From NCBI GenBank assembly GCA_013151495.1, contig JAADIE010000031.1:1-36259 (forward strand): 36,259 nt of DNA. Direction: 5' to 3'. The stretch comes from Nitrospirota bacterium (GTDB lineage: Bacteria > Nitrospirota > Thermodesulfovibrionia > Thermodesulfovibrionales > JdFR-85). The notes under the pieces were generated by a model. It searched no databases. It was not told the origin of the DNA and saw only the letters and a list, made by a program, of their open reading frames with translations. A program made the translations under genes and the position numbers. Below, piece by piece: positions 24,064 through 33,312 of the stretch. Position 1 is the first letter of the stretch; each line of letters begins with the position of its first letter.

Positions 24064-25472
24064 CGATGAAAAGGAAAAGACCGGTTATAATGATTGCAGG
24101 CGTGTTAATGGTGATGCTGATCTTTTCATGCTCCACCATTAAAAGTACAAAACCGGATATCCCGATTCCTGAAAAATTTAATAACGAAGAGAAATCCTCT
24201 GAGGCAACTTTGAATCTAAAGAGATGGTGGGAGGAGTTTAATGACCCAGCTCTGAATACATTGGTGGAGGAGGCCATTAAAAACAACCATGATATACGGC
24301 TGGCTGCCGAGAGGATACTACAGCTTGAGGCAGAACTCAGGGCTGTAGATGCAGTACTTTATCCAAGGCTTGATCTTCAGGGAAACCTGTCAAGGCAGAA
24401 GCAGTCGGTTACCAGCACATTTACAGGCCAGCGTGTATCATTTAACACAACAAGCATAAACCTGAGCGTTGTGACCTCCTACGAGATAGATCTCTGGGCA
24501 AGGCTCAGGGCATCGGAAAAGGCAAAGTGGGCTGAGTATTTCAGGGTAAAGGAAAATCGAGAAAGCATACTACAGACTGTTGTATCAGAGCTTGTGAATC
24601 AGTATATTCAGATGCAGGCTCTTAAACAAAAGATAGCTATTACATCAGACAGCATCAAGAACGCAAGAAAGACCTACCAGATAATAAAGGGTCGTTACCA
24701 GAGGGGCCTGAGTAGCTATTTAGATTTGTTACAGGCACGGGGTTTTGTTACCGAACAGGAAGCCCTTTTGCCGGCTCTTAAAAGGCAGCTAAAGGAAATT
24801 AAAAAGAGGATCGCCCTTATAGTGGGTAGATATCCGTCAGATGATGTAGTTTCCACAAAAAGTGGTCTTATTGATGTAGATACCCTCAGGCCGGTGCCAG
24901 CAGGGTTACCCTCGGAGCTACTTTTAAGAAGGCCTGATATTAAGGCCCTTGAGTCAGAAATGGAGGCAGCCTTTCAGCTACTCAGGGCAAGGCGTGCCGC
25001 AAGATTTCCCAAAATCACCCTTACAGGTACCTATGGCTATACAAGTGATGAACTCAGGAACCTCTTTAAACCAGAAAACACCCTCTGGCAGATCGCCTCT
25101 GGTCTGGTAGCACCCCTTTTTGATGCAGGAAGGTTAAAGGCAGAGGAGGAGGCCCAGGCTTCCAGATACAGACAGCTCCAGATACAGTACGCAAAGTCGG
25201 TACTACAGGCATTTTTTGAGGTGGAGAATGCCCTTTCAAGCAGGTTCTGGTTGTATAAGGAGAGAGACAAACTCTTAAGGCTTTATCAGGATCATAAAAG
25301 GGCCCTCGAGGCGGCCAGAAACAGATACAATAAAGGGGTGGTGGATCTGCTGAATGTCCTGGAGTTAGAGAGAAGGCTATTTCAGACCAGGCAACGACTT
25401 ACAGATACAACCCTGGCAATACTAAAAAACAGGGTCTTTCTCTATAAGGCCCTTGGTGGAAGGTGGTACTGA
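24060..25472 (+). CDS. RND efflux outer-membrane factor lipoprotein (NodT/TolC)
   Basis: This protein has about 470 residues. GTG 24060 overlaps the TetR stop; ATG 24066, two codons later, is an equally possible start. A lipoprotein signal (VLMVMLIFSC) places the mature N-terminal Cys near residue 24. The mature part has the OMF repeats: LKRWWEEFNDPALNTLVEEAIKNNHDIRLAAERI, YEIDLWARLRASEKAKWAEY, LPSELLLRRPDIKALESEMEAAFQLLRARRAARFPKITL and YNKGVVDLLNVLELERRLF. It is predicted to form the trimeric outer-membrane channel for the adaptor and pump encoded next. Confidence 0.93.
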   Translation: MTMKRKRPVIMIAGVLMVMLIFSCSTIKSTKPDIPIPEKFNNEEKSSEATLNLKRWWEEFNDPALNTLVEEAIKNNHDIRLAAERILQLEAELRAVDAVLYPRLDLQGNLSRQKQSVTSTFTGQRVSFNTTSINLSVVTSYEIDLWARLRASEKAKWAEYFRVKENRESILQTVVSELVNQYIQMQALKQKIAITSDSIKNARKTYQIIKGRYQRGLSSYLDLLQARGFVTEQEALLPALKRQLKEIKKRIALIVGRYPSDDVVSTKSGLIDVDTLRPVPAGLPSELLLRRPDIKALESEMEAAFQLLRARRAARFPKITLTGTYGYTSDELRNLFKPENTLWQIASGLVAPLFDAGRLKAEEEAQASRYRQLQIQYAKSVLQAFFEVENALSSRFWLYKERDKLLRLYQDHKRALEAARNRYNKGVVDLLNVLELERRLFQTRQRLTDTTLAILKNRVFLYKALGGRWY

Positions 25473-25482
25473 GGAGGAGTAA

Positions 25483-26646
25483 ATGAAGGATGTCTCAAGA
25501 AGAATACTTCAATTAGTACTGGTTATTCTGGTGCTTGCCATTGGGGTGGGCCTGACCAGATGGATAATTGCCACAAAGCCGAAGATTAAAAAGACAAGAC
25601 CCCCAGGGCATGTTCCCCTTGTTAAAACCATGACAGTGAAACAGAGACCCATTACAGTGGAGATAGACTCTGAAGGTACAGTAAGACCGGTGGCCAGGAT
25701 AACCCTTTCTCCGCAGATTAGCGGCAAGGCAGTGGAGGTTTCTGAGAATCTTCGCACTGGTAAGCTGGTTCGTAAAGGCGAGCTATTAGTAAAGATCGAG
25801 GATGAAGATTACCGTATCGCCCTTATCAGGGCAAAGGCAGAGATACAGAAGACCCTGGCAGAGCTTTCAAGGCTAAAGGAGGATGCCAGGGCATCAGTGG
25901 ATGAATGGAAGAGTGTTAACCCGGATGTGCCACCACCGCCTCTGGTTGCAAGGGAGCCAGATATAAAGGCTGCCGAGGCAGCCCTGCAGGCAGCCAGGGC
26001 CGGACTAAAAAAGGCAGAGCTTGATTTAAAGAGGACTGAGATCAGGGCACCCTTTGATGCCATAGTGATTAACGAGGATGTGGACATTGGTCAGTATCTG
26101 CGGGCAGGGCAGGCAATTGCAACCCTTGCCTCGGTAGAAGAGGTAGAGATAAGGGTCTTTTTAAATGAAAAAGACGCAGGCTACCTTTACATACCCGGTA
26201 TTAATACTAAGGAAGAGTCAGGCTCCGAGGCCCTGGTATCTGCGGTTTATGGCACAAAGAAATACACCTGGAGAGGAAGAATAACCCGGGCCGAGCCTGT
26301 AGACGAAAAGACCCGTACCCTACCGGTAGTTGTAGTGGTGAAGGGGCCTTACAGAGGGCTTCCTCCCCTTGCAATAGGGCTTTTTGTGGATGTAAAGCTT
26401 AGAGGACGAACAATTTCTCCGGCTGTACTGATGCCCAAAACAGCCCTCAGGTGGGACTCAGAGGGCAGGCCCTTTGTATGGGTGCTTGATAGAGAAAACA
26501 GACTGAGAAAAAGGGCTGTTGTGATAGAACGCACCGACAATGGAAAGGCCCTTATTAGTAAAGGGCTTTCAAATGGTGAGGTTGTGGTGCTTTCACCACC
26601 TGATACTGCAACAGAGGGACTGAAGGTAAGGGTTTTGAATAAATGA
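25483..26646 (+). CDS. RND efflux periplasmic adaptor (MFP)
   Basis: This 387-residue protein has an N-terminal membrane anchor (LQLVLVILVLAIGVGLTRWII) with no lipobox. A barrel-sandwich hybrid flanks a helical hairpin (ITLSPQISGKAVEVSENLRTGKLVRKGELLVKIED; RTEIRAPFDAIVINEDVDIGQYLRAGQAIATLA). A beta-barrel and membrane-proximal domain follow (LRWDSEGRPFVWVLDRENRLRKRAV). It starts 10 bp after the OMF stop with GAGGAG upstream and overlaps the pump gene by ATGA. Confidence 0.93.
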   Translation: MKDVSRRILQLVLVILVLAIGVGLTRWIIATKPKIKKTRPPGHVPLVKTMTVKQRPITVEIDSEGTVRPVARITLSPQISGKAVEVSENLRTGKLVRKGELLVKIEDEDYRIALIRAKAEIQKTLAELSRLKEDARASVDEWKSVNPDVPPPPLVAREPDIKAAEAALQAARAGLKKAELDLKRTEIRAPFDAIVINEDVDIGQYLRAGQAIATLASVEEVEIRVFLNEKDAGYLYIPGINTKEESGSEALVSAVYGTKKYTWRGRITRAEPVDEKTRTLPVVVVVKGPYRGLPPLAIGLFVDVKLRGRTISPAVLMPKTALRWDSEGRPFVWVLDRENRLRKRAVVIERTDNGKALISKGLSNGEVVVLSPPDTATEGLKVRVLNK

Positions 26647-29600
26647 AAAAGGTAATATCCTGGTTTATAGAAAACCATGTAGCAGCCAACCTCTTGATGA
26701 TCTTTGTGCTGCTGATGGGTTTTTTTACTGCCATCAATTCAAAGGTTGAGATCTTTCCAGAAACAGCAGCCGACAAGGTAATAATCACCATCGAATACCC
26801 TGGTGCCTCACCATCTGAGGTGGAAGAGGGAGTGGTAAAAAAAGTGGAAGAGGCTATAACCGGGCTTGATGGTATTAAAGACATAAACTCCTTTGCCACA
26901 GAAAGCTCAGCCGTTATAGAGGTAGAGGCTGTAAAGGGATGGGATATAGACAAGCTTTTTGATGATGTGAAGTCAGAGGTAAACAGGATACGCACTCTGC
27001 CTGACAATGCAGAACGTCCGATTATAAAGAAGTTTGTATTCAAGGCACCGGTTCTGAATGTTGCAATATATGGAGATGCACCTCTTGGGCTGCTTAAGGA
27101 TTATGCCGACCGGATAAAGGATGAAATCATAAGCCTTCCCCATGTATCACAGGCAGAGATATTTGGTGTAAGCAGTCCTGAAATAGCCATAGAGATATCT
27201 GAAAAACAACTGCGAAAGTACAATCTAAGCCTTTCGGATGTGGCAGCCCGTATCAGACAGTTCAGTCTTGATCTTGGAGCCGGAGAGATAAGAGAAAAGG
27301 CCGGGTACATACTGCTAAGGGCAAAAGGGAAGAGATACTCAGCCCGTGACTATGAAAACATAGTGATCCTCAGTGCCCCTGATGGCAGGGTGGTTAGGCT
27401 ATCGGATATTGCCACTCTTAAAGATACCTTTGAGGAAAGGGATATCTCTTCCAGATTCGATGGCAAACCTGCTGTGGGAATCCTGGTTTACAGAATTGGT
27501 AAGGAAAATGCCCTTACGGTTTCCAAGGAGGTAAACCAGTATATAGATTCCATAAAAGATACCCTGCCACCTGGCATTCATGTGGATACCTTTGGCGACA
27601 GATCAGAGATACTGAAGGCAAGGCTGTCGCTACTGCTTAAGAATATGGCCTATGGAATGATACTCGTGGTGGTAGTGCTTGGAATATTCCTTAACAGAAG
27701 GCTTTCCTTCTGGATAACCCTTGGAATTCCGATCTCCTTTGCCTTCGGTCTTATACTGTTGCCTCATTACAATGTCTCTATCAATATGATTTCCCTCTTT
27801 GCCTTCATTATGGTCCTGGGTATAGTGGTAGACGATGCTATTGTGGTTGGCGAGAGTGTGTTCAGAAAGAGGCAGGAGGGGCTACCTTCTTTTAAGGCAG
27901 CAGTCGAGGGTACCATGGAGGTGGGAATACCGGTTATCTTCTCGGTGCTTACAACAGTGGCAGCCTTCTGGCCTCTGCTATTGGGTACCGGTGTTATGGG
28001 CAAGGTGATAAAAAACATTCCTATCGTGGTTATTGCTGTGCTGATGGGTTCGTTGCTGGAGGCACTGCTTATTCTTCCATCCCATTTAGAAAGGTCAAAG
28101 CTACCAAAGAGGGGCAGGAAGGAAAACTTTGTTTCAAACTGTCTTGAGGGCTTTATTAAGGGGCCTTACAACAAAATATTAAACTTTTCTCTTAGGTGGA
28201 GATATGTTACTGTGGCGGTTGCGGTAGCTCTTTTACTGATTAGCCTTGGGCTCTGGATAGGTGGCAGGATAAAGTTTACATTTTTCCCCAAGGTGGAAAG
28301 TGACCGGATGATCTGTGAGATAACAATGCCTCCGGGCACACCATATGAGGCAACCCTTAGCATTATAAAGCATGTAGAAGAGGCTGCAAAGGAGGCAGCC
28401 AGAGAGGTAGAGGCAAAAAGGAAGGATAAAGACTCAACCCCATTAATTCGATACATATACTCAATTGTTGGACAGCAGCTTCCCATGGGACACAGGAGTA
28501 CCACGGGGCCACCACCTTCGGGAAGTCATGTGGGCCAGGTGATAGTTCAGCTTATAGGCTCAGAGGAAAGAGAAGACCTCAGCACTTCAGAGGTTACAGC
28601 CATCTGGCGTAAAAAGGTGGGTAAGATCTATGGTGCAGAGGCTGTAAGGTTTTACAGCGAACTTTTCAGTGCTGGAAAAGGGGTCTCTTTTGACTTAACA
28701 ATGGACAATGAGGAATCGCTTCACCGGGCTGTTGAGGAGCTCAAGGCAGAGCTTTCAAAATACCCCGGGGTATACGACATAGAGGACAGCTACATCCCTG
28801 GCAAACAGGAGCTCAGACTAAGGCTAAAGCCGGCTGCCTACTCCCTTGGCATTACCCTTCAGGACCTTGCCCGTCAGACAAGGGCAGCCTTTTATGGCGA
28901 AGAGGCGCTGCGACTACAAAAAGGCCCCGATGAGGTTAAGGTGCTGGTCAGGTATCCAAAACAGGAAAGACAGCATCTTGAAAGCCTTCTTGATATGCGT
29001 ATTCGTACCCCTGATGGCCGACTGGTACCCTTTTATGAGGTGGCTGAGGTGGAAAAGTCTCGTAGTTATGTGACCATTACAAGAAGAGATCGTAAAAGAA
29101 TAGTAACCGTTTCGGCCGAGGTGGATGAAACGGTGATGAATGCAAACGAACTCAGAGAGGAGTTGCTAAGCCGGGTATTACCAGAGTTACAAAGCAAGTA
29201 TCCAGGGCTTAAATACAGCATTGCAGGTGAGGGCAAGGAACAGAAGGAGTCGCTTTCGGATGTGATGAGGGGAATGCTGCTTGCGCTTGTTCTAATTTAT
29301 ACCTTGCTTGCCATACCTCTTAGGTCATTTGTTCAACCAGTTGTTATAATGTCGGCCATACCTTTTGGTATTATCGGAGCAATCTTTGGCCATATTCTGA
29401 TGGGCATGAATCTAAGTATCATGAGCCTTTTTGGTGTGGTGGGCCTGTCGGGCGTGGTGGTTAATGATGCCCTAATTCTGTTTGCAGCTATAAACCGTCT
29501 GAGAAAAAGCGGGCTTAATACACTTGAGGCAATTATAAAAGGCACCGCCGAGCGTTTCCGACCGGTGGTGCTTACCACACTTACTACCTTTGTAGGTCTT

Positions 29601-29768
29601 ATCCCGATCATCTCAGAGCAAAGTGTACAGGCCAAATTTCTTATACCCATGGCCTTGAGTCTGGCCTTTGGTGTGCTGTTTGCAACGGTAATTACCCTTG
29701 TGCTGGTTCCCTGCGGCTACCAGATAATGGAGGATATCCTGAAGGTATTTAAGAAAAGGTCTGCTTAA
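26643..29768 (+). CDS. RND efflux transporter permease
   Basis: This 1041-residue protein has the two-fold repeated RND topology. TM1 is followed by the first periplasmic loop (ITIEYPGASPSEVEEGVVKKVEEAI). TM4 carries the proton-relay Asp pair in FIMVLGIVVDDAIVVGESV, and the second half has MSLFGVVGLSGVVVNDALILFAAI. The second relay region lacks the usual Asp and has Asn-Asp, as in the HAE1 family. It is the inner-membrane, proton-driven pump of a tripartite system with the preceding OMF and MFP. Drug, metal or lipid specificity is not evident. The 3' end overlaps the convergent NRAMP-like gene by 20 bp. Confidence 0.94.
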   Translation: MKKVISWFIENHVAANLLMIFVLLMGFFTAINSKVEIFPETAADKVIITIEYPGASPSEVEEGVVKKVEEAITGLDGIKDINSFATESSAVIEVEAVKGWDIDKLFDDVKSEVNRIRTLPDNAERPIIKKFVFKAPVLNVAIYGDAPLGLLKDYADRIKDEIISLPHVSQAEIFGVSSPEIAIEISEKQLRKYNLSLSDVAARIRQFSLDLGAGEIREKAGYILLRAKGKRYSARDYENIVILSAPDGRVVRLSDIATLKDTFEERDISSRFDGKPAVGILVYRIGKENALTVSKEVNQYIDSIKDTLPPGIHVDTFGDRSEILKARLSLLLKNMAYGMILVVVVLGIFLNRRLSFWITLGIPISFAFGLILLPHYNVSINMISLFAFIMVLGIVVDDAIVVGESVFRKRQEGLPSFKAAVEGTMEVGIPVIFSVLTTVAAFWPLLLGTGVMGKVIKNIPIVVIAVLMGSLLEALLILPSHLERSKLPKRGRKENFVSNCLEGFIKGPYNKILNFSLRWRYVTVAVAVALLLISLGLWIGGRIKFTFFPKVESDRMICEITMPPGTPYEATLSIIKHVEEAAKEAAREVEAKRKDKDSTPLIRYIYSIVGQQLPMGHRSTTGPPPSGSHVGQVIVQLIGSEEREDLSTSEVTAIWRKKVGKIYGAEAVRFYSELFSAGKGVSFDLTMDNEESLHRAVEELKAELSKYPGVYDIEDSYIPGKQELRLRLKPAAYSLGITLQDLARQTRAAFYGEEALRLQKGPDEVKVLVRYPKQERQHLESLLDMRIRTPDGRLVPFYEVAEVEKSRSYVTITRRDRKRIVTVSAEVDETVMNANELREELLSRVLPELQSKYPGLKYSIAGEGKEQKESLSDVMRGMLLALVLIYTLLAIPLRSFVQPVVIMSAIPFGIIGAIFGHILMGMNLSIMSLFGVVGLSGVVVNDALILFAAINRLRKSGLNTLEAIIKGTAERFRPVVLTTLTTFVGLIPIISEQSVQAKFLIPMALSLAFGVLFATVITLVLVPCGYQIMEDILKVFKKRSA

Positions 29769-30987
29769 AGAGAAAGCCTACCATCAGTAGCGAAAGAACA
29801 ATTATGGCTCCAACTGTTAGCCAGGCGATAATGTTAAATGAAAGAGAATTGGTGTATTCACCCATAAGTTTTTTGTCGTTTGATAACCTGAGGGCATAAA
29901 CGAGTACAAAGGGGAGTATCAGTCCATTAAGCACTGAAGACATAACCATAAGTGTTATTAGTGGGGCTCCTGGAATGAGCACAAGCAGAGAGGAGATAAC
30001 GATCATGGATGTATAGATCCACATAAACTGGGGTGCCTCACGGAAGGTCTTGTTAACTCCTGCCTCCCAGCCCATTGCCTCACAGGTGTAGTAAGCCGTG
30101 GCCAGGGGTACTATTATTGCACCAAGTATGGAGGCATTGGCCAGGCTTATTGCAAAGATAAGAGCAGAAAGATTTCCGGCAAAGGGCCTGAGTGCCATGG
30201 CAGCCTCTGATGCCTCGTTTATCCTGATGCCAGCAGGAAACAGCGTGGTGGCACAGGTTACTATTATGAAGAAAGAGACAATATCGGTAATGCTGCAACC
30301 GATAATCACATCGAGCCTTGAAGCTGTATAGTCCTCCTTTTTGATACCCTTTTCAGCGATTGATGATTGTAGATAAAACTGCATCCAGGGGGTTATGGTT
30401 GTACCAATGATGGCTATTGTAAGCATAATGTACTCGGAGTCTGCCCTGAAATCTGGCACAAAAAGCCTCTTTGTAACCTCTGACCAGTCGGGCCTTGCCA
30501 TAATACCTGCCACCACATAGCCAAAGTAAAGCACACAGGCCACAAGCAATATACGCTCAACAAATCGGTAGGTTCCCTTGGTAACCAAAAGCCAGATACT
30601 AAGAGCCCCTATTGGAACCATAATGTATTTACTGAGGCCCAGGATTTCCATACTCGCTGCCCAACCAGAGAGGTTTGCCACGGTGGTACCAAGATTTGCA
30701 ATAAATAGCCCTAACATCATATAAAAGGTGACCTTAACACCGTAGCGCTCCCTGATAAGGTCTGAAAGGCCCTTGCCCGTAACCACTCCCATACGGGCCA
30801 CCATTTCTTGGATTACTATCAGTGATATGGTGGTTGGTATAAGGGTCCACAACAGGGCAAGACCAAACCTGGCACCAGCCACTGAGTATGTAGTGATCCC
30901 GCTGGCATCATTGTCTATGTTGGCTGTTATGATGCCCGGGCCCAATACAGAAATAAATAAAGCCAATTTTCTTAAGTACCTTTTCAT
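29749..30987 (-). CDS. Atypical NRAMP-family divalent cation transporter
   Basis: This 412-residue protein has the NRAMP/LeuT-fold pattern of hydrophobic helices. TM1 reads GPGIITANIDNDASG (Asp25-Asn26-Asp27) where typical MntH has D-P-G-N. TM6 reads GTTITPWMQFYLQSS (Thr199-Pro200-Trp201) where MntH has A-x-x-M-P-H, so the metal-coordinating Met is replaced. Such changes occur in NRAMP-related proteins with different ion preference, including Mg2+ transporters. It follows an MgtE_N/CBS-domain protein by 41 bp on the same strand, which favours Mg2+ or Mn2+ (inference). AAAGGAA precedes the ATG. Confidence 0.82.
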   Translation of the reverse strand: MKRYLRKLALFISVLGPGIITANIDNDASGITTYSVAGARFGLALLWTLIPTTISLIVIQEMVARMGVVTGKGLSDLIRERYGVKVTFYMMLGLFIANLGTTVANLSGWAASMEILGLSKYIMVPIGALSIWLLVTKGTYRFVERILLVACVLYFGYVVAGIMARPDWSEVTKRLFVPDFRADSEYIMLTIAIIGTTITPWMQFYLQSSIAEKGIKKEDYTASRLDVIIGCSITDIVSFFIIVTCATTLFPAGIRINEASEAAMALRPFAGNLSALIFAISLANASILGAIIVPLATAYYTCEAMGWEAGVNKTFREAPQFMWIYTSMIVISSLLVLIPGAPLITLMVMSSVLNGLILPFVLVYALRLSNDKKLMGEYTNSLSFNIIAWLTVGAIIVLSLLMVGFLFKQTFS

Positions 30988-31028
30988 AATATGGAGGGTT
31001 CCTTTAGATTATGAAAAAGTTAAGCCCC

Positions 31029-32291
31029 TTATACCTTTTTTCGTTTTCGTTTTGCCTTTGGAGGGAGTATCCTGTCGATTATATCATCTACTGTTACAAT
31101 ACCAAGGAGATACCCCTCGTTGTCAACTACCGGCATTGCCACAAGATTGTATTTCGAGATGGCAGCAGCCACCACATTTTCATCAGCATCGGGTGAAACG
31201 GTTTTCAGGTTTGTTACCATGATGTCCTGGAGTTTTTTGTCAGGGTCTGCTAAAAGGAGTTCTCTAAGTGAAAGCACGCCAAGGAGTTTTTCATCTTTAT
31301 CCACCACATAAATGTAATAGATCGTCTCTATCTCTTCTGCATCTTGCTTAAATCGCTCTATTGCTTCGGAGACCTTAAGTGTGGGCGGATAAGCAATGAA
31401 GTCGTTGGTCATAAGACCACCTGCTGTGTCTTCCTCGTGCTCAAGGAGTTCCTGAATGTCTTCGGCATCCTCAATGTCAAGCCTTTCAAGTATGGCCTTC
31501 ATCTTCTCTGCGGAGATATCACCAAGTATGTCGGCTGCCTCATCAGGTGGCATCTCCTCGATAATGTTCGATGCCTTTTCTGTGTCCATCTCCTCTATAA
31601 TGCTTGCCTGCACCTCAGGTTCAAGCTCCGACAGGGTTTCGGCCGCAGTCTTTACATCAAGGTCCTTGAAGAAATTGGTACCCTCCTGCCTGGAGACCGA
31701 GCTTATGATCTCAGCAATATCAGCAGGATGGAGCTTGGAGACCATCTGCCTTGGCACTGTAAGGGCAATGGTCTTCAGTTTTGGCTCAAGAGGCTGTATG
31801 TAGTTCCAGCTTATCAGGTGGTATGGAAGCTCCACTTTGAACAAACGCAGTAGGTCACTACCCTGCTTTTCTAAGCCAAGCCGTCTCAGGATGCCACGCA
31901 TCCCTGCATCAATAGCCACTAAAACAGCTTTACCCTCGTAGCCCTCTAATTTAATGTCATTAACCCGAACCACCTTTGCACCGGTGGCATCAACGATCTG
32001 TTTGTCAAGGATATCCTTAACAGCATGAAGGTTTTCCTCAGGAAAATCGTACTCTGTGAGGTTTTCTGCAGATAGCTTGGTGGCGATTATTCTTTTGTTA
32101 AAGATATTAATTGTATCCCAGGGAATCCGGTAGTGCTTTTTTTTACGCGAGATTATAAGCGACTCCACCACCGGCAGTGGTGTGCCTTTAACGATCACCA
32201 GGTCCTTCAGCGAGCCGAGTTCCTCGCCTTTTAGATCGAGCACAGGTCTTTTCAGTATCTCACTTACAAAGATTTCTCCAAAGATGGGCAT
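31029..32291 (-). CDS. PRC-barrel / MgtE_N / CBS cytosolic regulator (no channel domain)
   Basis: This 420-residue protein has N-terminal PRC-barrel-like segments (VLDLKGEELGSLKDLVIVKG and the region near VVRVNDIKLEGYEGKAVLV). A full MgtE N-terminal superhelix follows (LHPADIAEIISSVSRQEG, LEPEVQASIIEEMDTEKASNIIEEMPPDEAADIL), then two CBS motifs (MTNDFIAYPPTLKVSEAIERF; MVTNLKTVSPDADENVVAAAISKYNLVAMPVVDNEGYLLGIV). It ends in a basic tail (PPKAKRKRKKV) with no transmembrane domain. In true MgtE the N and CBS domains sense Mg2+ and gate the channel. Here that module stands alone before an NRAMP-like permease gene and may regulate it. Confidence 0.87.
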   Translation of the reverse strand: MPIFGEIFVSEILKRPVLDLKGEELGSLKDLVIVKGTPLPVVESLIISRKKKHYRIPWDTINIFNKRIIATKLSAENLTEYDFPEENLHAVKDILDKQIVDATGAKVVRVNDIKLEGYEGKAVLVAIDAGMRGILRRLGLEKQGSDLLRLFKVELPYHLISWNYIQPLEPKLKTIALTVPRQMVSKLHPADIAEIISSVSRQEGTNFFKDLDVKTAAETLSELEPEVQASIIEEMDTEKASNIIEEMPPDEAADILGDISAEKMKAILERLDIEDAEDIQELLEHEEDTAGGLMTNDFIAYPPTLKVSEAIERFKQDAEEIETIYYIYVVDKDEKLLGVLSLRELLLADPDKKLQDIMVTNLKTVSPDADENVVAAAISKYNLVAMPVVDNEGYLLGIVTVDDIIDRILPPKAKRKRKKV

Positions 32292-32340
32292 CGGCCTTCT
32301 CCAAAAATAAATCTATGTTAGTATAGCCCATGAATGGAAG

Positions 32341-32724
32341 TTAGTCAATCAAGGAAAGCTCATTGATAAACTCTTCTGCAATTGGTTGAAGGTAGGCAAT
32401 ATGGCTTGCTTCGGGCTCCTTCATGTGGGCGCAGTCGCATTCATGGGTAAATCCGTAGGCAAGCCTGAGGGCCTCTAAATAGTCCTTTTTGAATCTACCA
32501 GTAGATACAAACTCCCTTTCAAACCGTTCAATCAGGTCTTGATGGGTAAGGGTGCCAATGTCCTCAAGCCCAAAGAGCCCGAGCAACCCGTATATCATGG
32601 CGTGATAGAGCTTTGTGAGGATGGCCAGATTGCTTATGTTTTCATCCCTTAAAAATCTGGCCTCCTCAAGGCTTTCCCTTGCCTGCCCGAGTCTCTTTTC
32701 TAAGATCTCCTTATTTTTCGACAT
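32341..32724 (-). CDS. HEPN-domain protein
   Basis: This 127-residue all-helical protein has the HEPN plan: a first helix NKEILEKRLGQARESLEEARFL, a central helix LTKLYHAMIYGLLGLFGLE, a loop LTHQDLIERFEREFVSTGRF and a C-terminal helix with R-x6-H (LRLAYGFTHECDC), then EASHIAYLQPIAEEFI. The C-terminal motif departs from the R-x4-6-H of RNase HEPN toxins only in being followed by Cys-x-Cys-x-His, which might bind a metal. No minimal nucleotidyltransferase partner is adjacent. It lies 6 bp after the nitroreductase gene in the same operon. Confidence 0.75.
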   Translation of the reverse strand: MSKNKEILEKRLGQARESLEEARFLRDENISNLAILTKLYHAMIYGLLGLFGLEDIGTLTHQDLIERFEREFVSTGRFKKDYLEALRLAYGFTHECDCAHMKEPEASHIAYLQPIAEEFINELSLID

Positions 32725-32730
32725 GAATCC

Positions 32731-33300
32731 TCACTTTATGGGAGTTCCCCATTTATCGGAGTAAACAAACTCGTTAACTGGCTTTCTGGGTGGGCCTTCC
32801 TTTTTTTCGGTTGCAGGATAGCCAATTGGAAAAAGACCCACAACCCTGATGTTTTCAGGAATGCCAAGCAGTTTCTTGAGCTCCTCTTCATCAAAGACAC
32901 CAACGAACACAGTACCAAGGCCAAGGGCATGGGCTGCAAGCATGAGGTTTTCAGAGGCTATTCCCATGTCGGTCATGTAATAGGGCTGATTCCAGAGATT
33001 ACCAGATTTTGCCGGGTCAGCACAGGCAACCACTACCACCGGCGCCTCTTTTATTCCCTTTTGTGCCGGATTAACCTTGTATCCAAGGGGCTCAAAAAAG
33101 GATTTAACATAAGTGAGTTCGCTTATCTTTTCCCTTAACTGCTTGTCTCTTACAACCACAAAATGCCAGCACTGAAGATTGGCCCAGGAGGGTGCATTGC
33201 GAACAGCCTCCATTATCTTCAGAATCTTTTCATCCTCAACATCCTGGTCCTTGAACCTCCTTATGCTCCTGCGGGTTTTGATTGCCTCAAAAAGCTCCAT
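32731..33300 (-). CDS. Nitroreductase-family FMN oxidoreductase
   Basis: This 189-residue protein has the N-terminal FMN-phosphate motif LFEAIKTRRSIRRFKDQDV, the NAPSWANLQCWHFVVVRD region and a C-terminal VVGLFPIGYPATEKK. It is predicted to be a cytoplasmic homodimeric flavoprotein using NAD(P)H; the substrate is unknown. GGGAGG precedes the ATG. It is the second gene in the leftward operon, 12 bp from the ATP-cone/nuclease gene and 6 bp before the HEPN gene. Confidence 0.92.
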   Translation of the reverse strand: MELFEAIKTRRSIRRFKDQDVEDEKILKIMEAVRNAPSWANLQCWHFVVVRDKQLREKISELTYVKSFFEPLGYKVNPAQKGIKEAPVVVVACADPAKSGNLWNQPYYMTDMGIASENLMLAAHALGLGTVFVGVFDEEELKKLLGIPENIRVVGLFPIGYPATEKKEGPPRKPVNEFVYSDKWGTPIK

Positions 33301-33312
33301 GATTACCTCCCT

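Noticed and set aside
26555-27043. 162-codon open frame on the minus strand
   Set aside because: Antisense to the adaptor and pump genes; serine/threonine-rich shadow of their codon usage.
31344-31853. 169-codon open frame on the + strand
   Set aside because: Antisense to the MgtE_N/CBS gene, with a low-complexity composition typical of a shadow frame.
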